Notes: generated from the letters alone by a model not told the origin. A DNA stretch of 64,000 nt from an uncultured Agathobacter sp. (GCA_910587655.1 CAJUND010000003.1:1-64000); one strand, 5' to 3'; numbered from the stretch's first letter, positions 51,527 to 60,296 are shown. Numbers and translations: made by a program.

Positions 51527-51555
51527 ATCCTATCACATCCCACTCCCTTTGTCCA
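51527..51555 (-). promoter_or_regulatory. Promoter of tRNA-Pro
   Basis: TGGACA, 17 bp, TAGGAT (followed by AAT) on the minus strand. It would give a leader of about 175 nt containing both hairpin repeats. Confidence 0.5.
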
Positions 51556-51566
51556 GTATTTTTTTC

Positions 51567-51595
51567 TTGTATCAGCAAAATTTTCATGCTATGAT
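51567..51595 (+). promoter_or_regulatory. Promoter of the LacI-family gene
   Basis: TTGTAT, 17 bp, TATGAT, about 50 bases before the ATG; divergent from the tRNA promoter. Confidence 0.6.
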
Positions 51596-51645
51596 AATAA
51601 ATAACAATTCAACTGCAGCATGAAAGAAGTTTTCAGGAGGTTTTC

Positions 51646-52710
51646 ATGTCCGTTACCATTAAGGATGTCGCCAGGGAAGCCGGCGTATCCATTGCCACAG
51701 TATCAAAAGTGATTAACCAAAAACCTGCGATATCTGACGCCACAAGAGAGCATGTATGGCAGGTCATGGAACGTCTCAACTACCACCCGAATTCACAGGC
51801 ACGTAATTTTGTCAGGCAAAAAACAGATACTGTCGTATTTCTCGCTGTAACAGAATCCCACACCGCATTTGACAACTCTTATATGTTTGATATTCTCTGC
51901 GGGGCCCAGAGTAAAACCAGTGAAAAGAATTACCATTTCAGCTTTACCGCATCTCCCGATAAAGACCAGGCCTGCCAGGAAATAGAAAAAATCATCGGCA
52001 GGAAATCCGCTGACGGCCTGCTTGTGCACGGTTCCGCGACTTCCCGCCGACTTGCAGGACTGCTTGAAGAAACAGGATTTCCCCATATAATCATCGGCCG
52101 TCCCCCGTTTTCAACCACCGCATGCTGGATTGATGTCAATAATTATGTTTCCGGGGAAATCGCGGGCAAATATTTGTACCGCTGCGGATATTCCAGAATT
52201 TCTTTTATTGGCGGTCCTGCTGAAGACGAAATCTCCCGCCACCGGCTGAAGGGGTTTCTTTCCTCCATGCAGCTGCAGGGACTGTCCGTACCGGATTCAT
52301 TGATTAAACACGGCAGCTACAGTAAAAACGGAGGTTTTCAGATGATGGAAGACCTGCTGCGCTCAAGCTGCATGCCGGACTCTGTCATTTGTGAAAACAA
52401 CCCGGTTGCCCTTGGCGCCGTCAGCGCAATCAAAAAACACGGGTTGTCCATTCCGGACGATATCGGAGTCATCACCTTTAACGACTACCCCCTGTCACGG
52501 CTGACAGAACCGCCGCTTACTGTCGTGGATATCGATGTGAACGAAATGGGCAGGCAGGCAGCCGCACTGCTTTTAAAAAAGATTAAAAACCCGGGTTTAC
52601 ACATACAGTCCTTCGCAAACCTGCAGTCCCTGATCGTCCGTTCCTCATTAAGAAGTCCCGTAACAGCTTCTGAAACGGATGCTTTGTCCGTCAGGGGCAG
52701 TGCCAGATAA
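51646..52710 (+). CDS. LacI-family transcriptional regulator
   Basis: 354 aa. N-terminal LacI helix-turn-helix (DVAREAGVSIATVSKVIN, about 6-23) with the hinge YHPNSQARNF, then a periplasmic-binding-protein-like effector domain (about 60-330; DGLLVHGSA, RISFIGGPAEDEISRHRLKGF, DIGVITFNDYPLSRLTEPPLTVV). It is convergent to and overlaps by 20 bases the 3' end of the GH13 amylase gene, so it is the likely maltodextrin-responsive (MalR-like) repressor of the malEFG-amylase operon. The palindrome with AAACGTTT upstream of malE would be its site, although CcpA is an alternative binder. AGGAGG precedes the ATG. Confidence 0.92.
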   Translation: MSVTIKDVAREAGVSIATVSKVINQKPAISDATREHVWQVMERLNYHPNSQARNFVRQKTDTVVFLAVTESHTAFDNSYMFDILCGAQSKTSEKNYHFSFTASPDKDQACQEIEKIIGRKSADGLLVHGSATSRRLAGLLEETGFPHIIIGRPPFSTTACWIDVNNYVSGEIAGKYLYRCGYSRISFIGGPAEDEISRHRLKGFLSSMQLQGLSVPDSLIKHGSYSKNGGFQMMEDLLRSSCMPDSVICENNPVALGAVSAIKKHGLSIPDDIGVITFNDYPLSRLTEPPLTVVDIDVNEMGRQAAALLLKKIKNPGLHIQSFANLQSLIVRSSLRSPVTASETDALSVRGSAR

Positions 52711-54448
52711 CATACCCGTCCTCTTTCAGTGTATGGTTTTCATACCCTGATTCCAGCAGCAGGATTCCTGTGTCCGGGACCTGCAGTTTTCTGGCATCAC
52801 CCGCATTTACTGCAGCGGTCAGCGTTCCGTTTTTATTTTTTCTGTCAAAAACAAACATCCCGTCACTAATCACAGACCATCTCGGCATATACTCAGTCTT
52901 TCCATCCGTATAAATTTTTCTGATTTCAGCCAGTTTCCGTATAAATCCGCACTGCGCCCCATTCACCGCCCAGTTCATCCCGCTTCTGTATTCCGCCTCT
53001 GTAACCCCTGTGATTTCCTGCTCATCACCGTAAAAGAGACTGGCAGCCCCAGGCATCAGCATTAACAGGATGCAGGCAAGCCTCCACCGTGCCGCATGCT
53101 CCCTGCACAGCGACAGAAAACGCGGAACATCATGACTGTCCAGCAGGTTCAGCTGCCCGTACACAATGCCGGTCGGATACCTGAGCCGCATCTGTTCAAA
53201 ACCGTATGCAGCCATTAACGCATCCGGCTTTTCTGATGCAAGGTATTCCTTGCAGATTCTCCTGAAATCATAGTTCATAGTTGAGTCAAAGGCGTCTCCC
53301 CTGAGCCACGTCTGTGCGTCTTCCCATACCTCCCCAATCAGGACGGCATCAGGATTTTCTTTCTTTACCGCCGCACGGAAGCGCCTCCAGAAACTGCGCG
53401 CGATTTCATTTGCCACATCCAGTCTCCATCCGTCCACATGGAACTCCCTGACCCAGTATGCCCCCACATCCGCAAAATACAGCTGGACTTCCCTGTCGGA
53501 TGTATTCAGTTTCGGCATTTTCCTCTCATATGCAAAACATGTATACCCCGGCACTTCATCCTCGCTTTCCGGTCTTTTTACCGGAAAATCCAGATGGTAA
53601 AACCATTTGCAGTAACGGGAAGCCTTTCCCTTTTCCACAACATCCGAAAATGCAAAAAACTCCCAGCTGCAGTGGTTAAAAACACCGTCAATGATAATTT
53701 TCATTCCTCTTTGATGCAATTTGTCCACAAGCTCCCTGAAATCATCCTCCGTTCCCATTCCGGGGTCAATACGGTAATAATCCATCACATCGTATTTGTG
53801 GTATTCCCCTGCGGTAAAAACCGGATTCAGGTAAATACATGTAAAACCCATTTCCTGTATGTAATCAAGATTCTCCGTGATGCCTTTTATCGTTCCCCCA
53901 AGCCTGCGCCTGCAGATACGTCCGTCCCCAAGGGTTACTTCTTTTTCCTCTGTCTGCAGGCTGCGCTTTCCGCTTGCAAAACTGTCCGGAAAAATATTAT
54001 AGACGACGGCAGTCTTAAACCACTCCGGCACATCCGGTATTTCCTCCTTTAATATAAAAGGATACTGGTAATACCCGCTTCTTCCATCCACAAGTTTATC
54101 CCCGATATAAAAATCAGGAAGCTCCCTGGTAAAGCGGTCAGCATAGTAATATGTCCAGTCCTCCCCCTTTGCCAGCCGGAAATAATAGCAGATCCGGTTA
54201 TATGGGGACCTGATTCCTGCCTCATAGTAATCAAAATATTCATCCCTTGCACAGACATGCATTTTAATTTTTTCAAATGTGACCGGTGTCCCGGGACAGA
54301 CCCTGTCTGCATAAAAAAGCAGGCATTCTGTCAGGTCATTTTTTCTGACACGGATTCGCACCGTCAGACTGTACTCGGAATCAGCAAATGCATATTGTGA
54401 GAGCGGAATGTGCAAAACTGCCCCGCGGTCTATTTTTTCCACTGTCAT
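52691..54448 (-). CDS. GH13 alpha-amylase/neopullulanase-type glycosidase
   Basis: 585 aa, cytoplasmic (no signal peptide). An N-terminal domain of about 125 residues like that of cyclomaltodextrinases and neopullulanases (GH13_20) is followed by the barrel: IIIDGVFNHCS (region I), nucleophile Asp in GWRLDVANE, acid/base Glu in LIGEVWED and the stabilising Asp in LLDSHDVPR, then a beta domain. It should cut imported maltodextrins or cyclodextrins. Last gene of malE-malF-malG-amylase; its ATG overlaps the malG stop by four bases. Confidence 0.92.
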   Translation of the reverse strand: MTVEKIDRGAVLHIPLSQYAFADSEYSLTVRIRVRKNDLTECLLFYADRVCPGTPVTFEKIKMHVCARDEYFDYYEAGIRSPYNRICYYFRLAKGEDWTYYYADRFTRELPDFYIGDKLVDGRSGYYQYPFILKEEIPDVPEWFKTAVVYNIFPDSFASGKRSLQTEEKEVTLGDGRICRRRLGGTIKGITENLDYIQEMGFTCIYLNPVFTAGEYHKYDVMDYYRIDPGMGTEDDFRELVDKLHQRGMKIIIDGVFNHCSWEFFAFSDVVEKGKASRYCKWFYHLDFPVKRPESEDEVPGYTCFAYERKMPKLNTSDREVQLYFADVGAYWVREFHVDGWRLDVANEIARSFWRRFRAAVKKENPDAVLIGEVWEDAQTWLRGDAFDSTMNYDFRRICKEYLASEKPDALMAAYGFEQMRLRYPTGIVYGQLNLLDSHDVPRFLSLCREHAARWRLACILLMLMPGAASLFYGDEQEITGVTEAEYRSGMNWAVNGAQCGFIRKLAEIRKIYTDGKTEYMPRWSVISDGMFVFDRKNKNGTLTAAVNAGDARKLQVPDTGILLLESGYENHTLKEDGYVIWHCP

Positions 54449-55302
54449 CCCTTTACACCTCCTGCCGTAAGACCTGATACCATGTATTTTTGTATCAGGA
54501 AAAAAACGATTAAAATCGGAATGGAAACAAGAATTGCAGCGGTTGAAAACAAAGACCAGTTCCTTGTGTAGTCATTTGACTGCAGCTGGTAGAGTCCTGC
54601 CGCAAGCGTATAGCTGTCCCTGTTCATCATAAACGTTGTGGAAAAAAGATACTCATTCCAGACAAAAATCAGTACCATTACCGCTGTAACAATGATTGCG
54701 GGCCTTGCAAGGGGAAGCATGATTTTTCCAAGGATCTGTCCGCTTCCTGCCCCGTCAATCCTTGCCGCCTCCTCGATTTCAACGGGTATGGTATCAAAAT
54801 ACCCCTTCATGTTCCAGATGCTGAATATACACATGCTTCCCGCATAGATAATGATTAATCCAAGATACGAATTAAGCAGATGGAATGTTTTAAACAGACG
54901 AAACAGTGCAAACATGGACAAAATCTGCGGAAATGCATTCAGCACGATCAGAAGCTTTAATACGCCTTTTCTTCCCCTGTACCGGTATCTGGAGCCGGCA
55001 TATGCCGCAGTCACTGCCGTTCCCATTGCAAGAAGCATTGTTCCAAGACTTAATATGGCAGAATTTTTCAGCCACAGAAGAAACGGTTCATCCAGAAGGA
55101 CCGCCCTGTAATTTTCAAATGTAATCCCATGGATAAAGTCCCTGGGAAAAAGGGAAACGCCCGAACCAGGCGCCGTCCCGCTGCTGCCCAGTGAAAGGGA
55201 AACCGCATACAAAACCGGAATTAATGTAACAAAACAGATAATGATAAAAACCAGTTCCAGAAAAACGTATCCCAGCCTTTTACCCAACTTTTTCTTATTC
55301 AT
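54445..55302 (-). CDS. malG: Sugar ABC transporter permease, MalG type
   Basis: 285-aa inner permease with six membrane segments and the cytoplasmic EAA loop (EEAARIDGAGSGQILGKIML, about 180-199), where the ATPase docks. It forms the channel with the MalF-type protein encoded 10 bp upstream. No MsmK/MalK-type ATPase gene lies in the operon, so a shared ATPase from elsewhere is expected, as in other Firmicutes. Confidence 0.92.
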   Translation of the reverse strand: MNKKKLGKRLGYVFLELVFIIICFVTLIPVLYAVSLSLGSSGTAPGSGVSLFPRDFIHGITFENYRAVLLDEPFLLWLKNSAILSLGTMLLAMGTAVTAAYAGSRYRYRGRKGVLKLLIVLNAFPQILSMFALFRLFKTFHLLNSYLGLIIIYAGSMCIFSIWNMKGYFDTIPVEIEEAARIDGAGSGQILGKIMLPLARPAIIVTAVMVLIFVWNEYLFSTTFMMNRDSYTLAAGLYQLQSNDYTRNWSLFSTAAILVSIPILIVFFLIQKYMVSGLTAGGVKG

Positions 55303-55312
55303 AAACCCTCCT

Positions 55313-56185
55313 TTACTCCTCGGAAGTAGTCAGTGAAAACACAATAATAATTCCAAAAATAACAATGGAAACTGCCGAGGAAAGTCCATAGTTATTTGTG
55401 ACAAATGCGTTCTGGTGCGCATAGGTAATAACGGTCTGAAGTGTTGCGCCCGATAAAGAGCCTTTCTGCTGGGTAAGCAGGTATATAATGTCAAACTGCT
55501 TAAACGTTGTAAATGTTGTCATGATAATGGACGGAAGCATAATCGGCCGGATTGCCGGAACCGTTATGTACCAGCTCTGTTTCCAGAAACCCGCACCGTC
55601 CAGCGTTGCACTCTCATAAAAACTTTTGTCCACACTTTTCAGTGCGCCGTCCATCATCATAACCATAAACGGCAGCGCCATCCAGAGATTTAAAACCATA
55701 CAGGAGATAAATGCCGGAACATTCTGGGAAAGAAAATTCACCTTTTCCAGACCAAGGGATGACAGAATTTTATTCAGATAACCAAATTCCGTGTTGAACA
55801 TCCCCACGCGCCATAACAAAATTGAAACATATGCCGGCATTGCCCATGGAACCATCAGCAGGGTTTTATATACCCTCGCCCTCTTTAACCCTTTTGCATT
55901 TAAACCAAGTGCCAGAAAAAAAGCTGTCACTATCTGAAGCGCCATATTGGCAAATGTCCACAGGATGGTTGTTAAAAATGCAGCAATAAATCCCGAATCC
56001 ACCTTTAACAGGGCGCGTTTATAATTTTCCAGTCCTACTATTCGGTAATTATCCCAGTGATACATGTTCATGTTTGTCAGTGAGATATATCCCGTATACA
56101 GAATCGGGAATACAACAATGATTCCCACTAATACCAGTGCCGGGGCACTGTACATCCACGGAAGAAATTTACGCTTACTTTTCAT
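55313..56185 (-). CDS. malF: Sugar ABC transporter permease, MalF type
   Basis: 290-aa permease with six membrane segments and an EAA loop YESATLDGAGFWKQSWYITV (about 190-209). It lacks the large outer loop of the Escherichia coli MalF, as usual in Gram-positives. It follows malE after a hairpin terminator, so its expression is probably lower than that of the binding protein. Good RBS (AAAGGAGAAGAC). Confidence 0.92.
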   Translation of the reverse strand: MKSKRKFLPWMYSAPALVLVGIIVVFPILYTGYISLTNMNMYHWDNYRIVGLENYKRALLKVDSGFIAAFLTTILWTFANMALQIVTAFFLALGLNAKGLKRARVYKTLLMVPWAMPAYVSILLWRVGMFNTEFGYLNKILSSLGLEKVNFLSQNVPAFISCMVLNLWMALPFMVMMMDGALKSVDKSFYESATLDGAGFWKQSWYITVPAIRPIMLPSIIMTTFTTFKQFDIIYLLTQQKGSLSGATLQTVITYAHQNAFVTNNYGLSSAVSIVIFGIIIVFSLTTSEE

Positions 56186-56200
56186 GTCGTCTTCTCCTTT

Positions 56201-56254
56201 AAAAAAGGGGAAGGAACCGAAGAAGCATCCCGTCTGCCGCCGCAGTTCCTTCCC
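56201..56254 (-). terminator. Partial terminator between malE and malF
   Basis: GGGAAGGAAC pairs with GTTCCTTCCC (10 bp) around a GC-rich loop and is followed by C and six T on the minus strand, within the 76-bp gap between the two genes. Confidence 0.75.
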
Positions 56255-56261
56255 ATATCAG

Positions 56262-57530
56262 TTACTGCATATCCGCAATGGCAGTTTCTGCCTCTTTCTG
56301 GTACTGTTCCGCTGCAGAATCCAGATCTTCGCCGGATTTGTTTACCGCTGCCAGAAGAGCCTCAGCCGGTCCCCACATAACACTCATCTCAGGAATATTC
56401 GGCATTGGTTCAGCAGTTTCCGCCGTCCGTTTCATTGCTGCAATGATTTCATTTCCTGAAACATCTTCAGAATCATAGGACTTCTGGTTTGCAGGCGCAC
56501 ATCCTGCCTCTTTTGCCAGTGCAATGCCAACCTCCGGCTGCGCCAGTGCATTTAATACTTTACTGACAGCTTCCTTTTTATTTTCTGCTGCATGTTTCAT
56601 CACCCCTACTGCCTGCACACCGGAATACGGAGCCAGCGCCCCGCCGTCAGGAAGGGTAAACTCAGACAGTGAACGGATACCCAGATCGATACCGGCCTCC
56701 CTGATACCGCTTACAAGCCATGGTCCACCAATAATAGCAGCTGCTTTCTGCTCATTAAACAATGCCGTAACCGTATTATAATCGCCGTCTGCTTCAAGCT
56801 CTGCAAACTTTTGATTGTATTCAACGGCAGCTTTTGTTTTTTCATCCGTAAGCCCCGGTTTTGCATCACTGTTAATAATATACCCGCCGTATCCGTTGAT
56901 GAACGGAGCAACATTATATGCTGTGGAATGCTGGTTGACAAGCGCATATTTACCGGCGGCTGCATCCGTATGTTCCTTCATGTATGTATAAAGCTCATCT
57001 GTTGTGGAAGGAACCTCTCCTTCCCACATTCCTTTGTTATACATAAAAAGAAGTGTCTCAAAATACAACGGAAGCAGATACTGCTCACCCTTATACTGCC
57101 CTGCTTCCATGGTCATCGGAAGCATATCCGAACAGATGCTTTTATCAGCCGCATCCGTTATCGGTGCAAGAACCCCCATTTCCACAAAAATTCCCAGGGA
57201 ATCATGTGCATACATATAAAGGTCCGGCCCGTTTTCGGCATCATTTCCATAAAGCTTAATCTGGTCGGTAAGTCCGCTTTTTTTCTCAAACTTTACCGTG
57301 ATGCCGTCTTCTGCAAGAGTCTTATTTACCTGTCCCTCAATTACCTGCATAATTGATTCGTCACCATCATGCCAGATGCTGATTTCCTCAGACCCCTGTG
57401 TTTCCTTCGGCGTCTTTGCCGCATCCGGTTTCTCCGTTGGTGCCGCAGCATTCTGCTGTTTTTCCCCGCATCCAAAAAACACCCCTAACATCATTGCCGC
57501 ACTAAGAATTACTGCCAGTTTTCTTTTCAT
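56262..57530 (-). CDS. malE: Maltodextrin-type ABC substrate-binding lipoprotein
   Basis: 422 aa. A signal peptide with an atypical lipobox (GVFFGC, Cys about 21) precedes an Ala/Pro/Thr-rich linker and an extracellular solute-binding domain of family 1 (about 50-420: ISIWHDGDESIMQVIEG, YMYAHDSLGIFVEMGVLAPITD, YLLPLYFETLLFMYNK, GPWLVSG). It captures the sugar for the MalFG permease. AAGGAGG precedes the ATG. First gene of the operon, with an AAACGTTT palindrome about 135 bases upstream. Confidence 0.92.
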   Translation of the reverse strand: MKRKLAVILSAAMMLGVFFGCGEKQQNAAAPTEKPDAAKTPKETQGSEEISIWHDGDESIMQVIEGQVNKTLAEDGITVKFEKKSGLTDQIKLYGNDAENGPDLYMYAHDSLGIFVEMGVLAPITDAADKSICSDMLPMTMEAGQYKGEQYLLPLYFETLLFMYNKGMWEGEVPSTTDELYTYMKEHTDAAAGKYALVNQHSTAYNVAPFINGYGGYIINSDAKPGLTDEKTKAAVEYNQKFAELEADGDYNTVTALFNEQKAAAIIGGPWLVSGIREAGIDLGIRSLSEFTLPDGGALAPYSGVQAVGVMKHAAENKKEAVSKVLNALAQPEVGIALAKEAGCAPANQKSYDSEDVSGNEIIAAMKRTAETAEPMPNIPEMSVMWGPAEALLAAVNKSGEDLDSAAEQYQKEAETAIADMQ

Positions 57531-57663
57531 ATTACCCTCCTTATGAATTCTGTTATTTCATCTTCCGCAGCTTATGCAAAAGATTTTTGTTTCGGTAAGT
57601 ATTTTTTATCATACCGGATGTCCGAACACAATGAATTCACCCTTTTTCAGCACCAGAAAGTTA

Positions 57664-57677
57664 GGTAAACGTTTTCC
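57664..57677. promoter_or_regulatory. LacI/CcpA-type operator upstream of malE
   Basis: GGTAAACGTTTTCC, a near-palindrome around AAACGTTT, typical for MalR/LacI operators and close to the cre consensus for CcpA. It lies between the divergent malE and SDR genes, just downstream of a possible TATATT -10 box on the minus strand. Confidence 0.6.
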
Positions 57678-57732
57678 GAAAAAAATATAATTTTTTTGTC
57701 GCAAATTTGAAATTCATAAAACGGCAACTCTC

Positions 57733-57761
57733 TTGCTTAAATAAAAAATGCGTGATATATT
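57733..57761 (+). promoter_or_regulatory. Promoter of the SDR gene
   Basis: TTGCTT, 17 bp, TATATT, about 44 bases before the ATG; AAAGGATAT lies in the leader. Confidence 0.6.
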
Positions 57762-57805
57762 TATTATCATGAACTGAAAATCAGTAATAAAAAGGATATA
57801 AAGAT

Positions 57806-58537
57806 ATGAAAAAAACCGCCCTTATCACCGGCGCATCCCGCGGAATCGGGAAAGCCGCTGCCATTCAATTTGCCCGGGCAGGATACAGTCTCTCCTTATG
57901 CTGTAAAAACTCCAGGGAGCAGCTGCTTACACTTGCCGGGCAGCTGCAGCAGGAATATGGTATACAGGTTCTCACATTTACCGGGGATGTGGGAGATTTT
58001 TTATTTGTTCAGGAAATGGTATCAAAAACACTAAAAGTGTTCGGACAGCTCGGTGTGCTGGTCAACAATGCAGGAATCTCCTATATCGGCCTGCTGACTG
58101 ATATGGATATTGCTGACTGGAACCGGATTGTTTCTGTCAACCTGACTTCTGTATTTTCCGCCTGCCGTCTTGTCGTTCCTTCGATGGTTTCGGCTAAATC
58201 CGGCAGAATCATCAATATCTCCTCTGTCTGGGGCAATGTCGGCGCCTCCTGCGAGGTGGCATACTCTGCCTGCAAGGGCGGCATCAATGCTTTTACAAAA
58301 GCGCTCGGCAAAGAACTGGCTCCAAGCGGAATCTCTGTTAATGCCATTGCCTGCGGCATGATTGACACGGATATGAACCGCTGTTTTCAGGAAGAAGAAC
58401 GCACTGCACTGATGGATGAGATTCCGGCAGGCCGCATGGGCACGCCGGAAGAGGCTGCACAGCTGGCGCTTTCCCTTGCCACAGGTCCTGCTTATTTAAA
58501 CGGACAGGTAATTACCCTTGACGGCGGATGGATTTAA
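57806..58537 (+). CDS. Short-chain dehydrogenase/reductase, FabG-like
   Basis: 243 aa, classic SDR: cofactor motif TGASRGIGKA (about 9-18), NNAG (about 88-91), catalytic Ser in INISSVW, YSACK Tyr/Lys pair (about 152-156), and a C-terminal QVITLDGGW. It resembles 3-oxoacyl-ACP reductase, but no fatty-acid genes adjoin, so the substrate is open. It is divergent from the malE operon, sharing its regulatory region. Confidence 0.9.
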   Translation: MKKTALITGASRGIGKAAAIQFARAGYSLSLCCKNSREQLLTLAGQLQQEYGIQVLTFTGDVGDFLFVQEMVSKTLKVFGQLGVLVNNAGISYIGLLTDMDIADWNRIVSVNLTSVFSACRLVVPSMVSAKSGRIINISSVWGNVGASCEVAYSACKGGINAFTKALGKELAPSGISVNAIACGMIDTDMNRCFQEEERTALMDEIPAGRMGTPEEAAQLALSLATGPAYLNGQVITLDGGWI

Positions 58538-58607
58538 ACCGGATATTTTCTTATTATTCCAGAACCTTTTTCTGTGCATTCTGTGTTTTTCCTGTTTCTT
58601 AAGAATC

Positions 58608-58627
58608 AAAACGCGAATCGCGTTTTT
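58608..58627 (+). terminator. Short hairpin after the SDR gene
   Basis: AAAACGCG-AAT-CGCGTTTT followed by one more T: an 8-bp stem about 70 bases after the SDR stop. Confidence 0.5.
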
Positions 58628-58639
58628 CGATTTATTTGC

Positions 58640-58663
58640 GGGTGATGTATTCTACAATCACCC
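58640..58663. promoter_or_regulatory. Inverted repeat directly before the XRE gene
   Basis: GGGTGAT and ATCACCC, 10 bases apart, cover candidate -10 boxes (TATTCT, TACAAT) and end one base before the ATG. It is a likely autoregulatory site; no ribosome site is visible. Confidence 0.5.
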
Positions 58664-58664
58664 T

Positions 58665-58916
58665 ATGAAAGTACATACAGACAAAAATTGTAAGGAGACC
58701 CACAAGTTCGAAGAGTTTGGTAACCGTCTGGATACTGTCATGTTCCGCCAGAATATTTCAAACCAGGAACTGGCACGGAAAATGTTTCTTGCAACTTCTA
58801 CAATTAGCGGATACCGTACCGGACGGCGTTCCCCCTCTGTCAAAGACCTCGCTTCCCTTGCAGAAATTCTTGGAGTATCATCCGATTACCTGATTGGAGT
58901 AAAAGACCAGCCATGA
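58665..58916 (+). CDS. Small XRE-family regulator
   Basis: 83 aa, nearly all one Cro/C1-type helix-turn-helix domain (about 15-80): FGNRLDTVMFRQNISNQELA, RKMFLATSTISGYRTGRRSP, SVKDLASLAEILGVSSDYLI. The start was set at the ATG after the inverted repeat. The longer open frame upstream would overlap the SDR gene and encode an unrelated hydrophobic stretch. No RBS precedes this ATG, which suggests a leaderless transcript or a start still to be found. Confidence 0.78.
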   Translation: MKVHTDKNCKETHKFEEFGNRLDTVMFRQNISNQELARKMFLATSTISGYRTGRRSPSVKDLASLAEILGVSSDYLIGVKDQP

Positions 58917-59022
58917 CACCAGACCTGGCAGACAAGGCGCAGAACCAAGACACATCCCAATCCTTATCAAAATAAAAAACAGAATAATGCGGATTTATTG
59001 AAAAATTCCCAGTAAATTCAGC

Positions 59023-59050
59023 TTTCAAAAAGGATTGTCAGATGTATAAT
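59023..59050 (+). promoter_or_regulatory. Possible promoter upstream of the LD-carboxypeptidase gene
   Basis: TTTCAA, 16 bp, TATAAT. If the small ORF at 59042 is real, the -10 box overlaps its start, so only one of the two can be right. Confidence 0.4.
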
Positions 59051-59146
59051 AAAAGCAGTGAAGAAGGTAATATATTTGAGTACAAAGGAACAAACACATC
59101 AATAGGACTTAGAGCATCTGAAATCACTTCGATATATGGACGATGA
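59042..59146 (+). CDS. Possible 34-codon small ORF
   Basis: ATG with AAAGGA eight bases upstream, 34 sense codons, ending in TGA. The peptide is hydrophilic (contains EEGNIFEYKGTNTSIGLR) and unknown to me. AT-rich like the gene that follows. It may be a remnant of a broken gene or a leader. The overlapping TATAAT argues against it. Confidence 0.25.
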   Translation: MYNKSSEEGNIFEYKGTNTSIGLRASEITSIYGR

Positions 59147-59217
59147 TTTTATGGCGGTCTGCTATTTTAGATGTTCATGCAGTTGGTGTAATCAATCTAA
59201 TTAGGGAGGGAGAAGGA

Positions 59218-60237
59218 ATGTATAAATTAGAGGTTCCTAAAGTGTTAAAAAGGGGTGATACGATTGCCTTGATCTCTATTTCTGGCGGCAGAGCAGGTGA
59301 TGAGGATATGCTTTACAGATATGAAGCAGGAAAAAGGCGATTGGAAGAAATATGGGACATCCATGTTATCCCGACACCGAACGCATTAGCGGGAAGTGAT
59401 TTTTTATATGAACATCCAGAAGCGCGGGCCGAAGATTTCATGTGGGCGATGCAGGATAAAAAAATAAATGGAATTATTTGTATGATGGGTGGTGATGATT
59501 CTTACAGAGTGCTTCCATACATAGACTTAAATGTAATAAAAAATAATCCAAAGGTATTTATGGGATATTCAGATATTACTTCATGGATGGCGGTCTTTGC
59601 AAAAGCCGGTATAAGAGCTTACTATGGTCCTAATTTATTAACGCCTATCGCCCAGCCTGTGTCATTAGATAATTACACAAAGGAAGCGATAACAAAATGT
59701 TTATTTTCCACGGAAATGATTGGTCATGTATCAGCCTGCCAGGAATACACAAATATTGAATGGCAAAATATTGGCAAAGATGAAATTAAGTGGGTATCCA
59801 ATACCGGCTATAGATTAGTACAAGGAAGCGGAGTTGTGCAGGGAAGAATTTTTGGGGGATGTGCAGGACCGTTGCGGCAGATTATGGGAACTGAATTTTT
59901 CCCAGGCCGGGATTTTTTTAAGGATTGTATTATCATGTTAGAAATCGGCTCACCGTATGGAAGTGTTTTGGCTGGATTGCATGAACTTCGAGCATTAGAT
60001 GCGGCAGGAATGTTTAGACATGCGGCAGGAATAATCACTGGTCAATTAAGTGAGGATGAAGAAAACATGCTGGTTAAATTTTTGAAGTATGAAGCACGGC
60101 GAGAAGATATTCCAGTATTATCAAATGTTGATTTTGTTCATAGAACACCAATGACTGTTGTTCCGATGGGAGCGATGGCGGAGATTGATTGCAGTTGTGT
60201 AACATTTAAGATTATGGAGCCGGGAGTAGTTGAATAG
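59218..60237 (+). CDS. LD-carboxypeptidase family S66 (MccF/LdcA-like)
   Basis: 339 aa, cytoplasmic. S66 peptidase fold with nucleophile Ser in MMGGDDSYRVLP (about 106), the Glu/Gly-rich GRIFGGCAGPLRQIMGTEF and the His in VDFVHRTPMTVVPMG (about 310). Family members cut the L-Lys/D-Ala bond in recycled murein tetrapeptides or inactivate microcin C-like peptide-nucleotides (MccF); the GGDDS context leans to the MccF side. GGGAGGGAGAAGG precedes the ATG. Codon use is visibly more AT-rich than in its neighbours, which suggests acquisition. Followed by a strong hairpin. Confidence 0.88.
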   Translation: MYKLEVPKVLKRGDTIALISISGGRAGDEDMLYRYEAGKRRLEEIWDIHVIPTPNALAGSDFLYEHPEARAEDFMWAMQDKKINGIICMMGGDDSYRVLPYIDLNVIKNNPKVFMGYSDITSWMAVFAKAGIRAYYGPNLLTPIAQPVSLDNYTKEAITKCLFSTEMIGHVSACQEYTNIEWQNIGKDEIKWVSNTGYRLVQGSGVVQGRIFGGCAGPLRQIMGTEFFPGRDFFKDCIIMLEIGSPYGSVLAGLHELRALDAAGMFRHAAGIITGQLSEDEENMLVKFLKYEARREDIPVLSNVDFVHRTPMTVVPMGAMAEIDCSCVTFKIMEPGVVE

Positions 60238-60239
60238 AG

Positions 60240-60283
60240 AAAGGGCGTATGGAACAGTATATGTTAATCCATACGCCCTTTTT
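60240..60283. terminator. Bidirectional terminator between LD-carboxypeptidase and debranching enzyme genes
   Basis: AAAGGGCGTATGGA pairs perfectly with TCCATACGCCCTTT around 14 bases, with five T on the plus side and AAA/TTT on the minus side. Confidence 0.8.
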
Positions 60284-60296
60284 GTATCACTTACTA

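Noticed and set aside
51356..51604. Plus-strand open frame of about 82 codons with an internal repeat (NAICSFCKAKNYLRKSLLRS)
   Set aside because: The repeat in the peptide just mirrors the DNA hairpin repeats; no RBS, and it runs into the LacI promoter.
52691..57530. Search for a MalK/MsmK ATPase gene in the sugar importer operon
   Set aside because: None is encoded here; the only ATPases in the window with this fold belong to the FtsX modules and the ABC-F protein.
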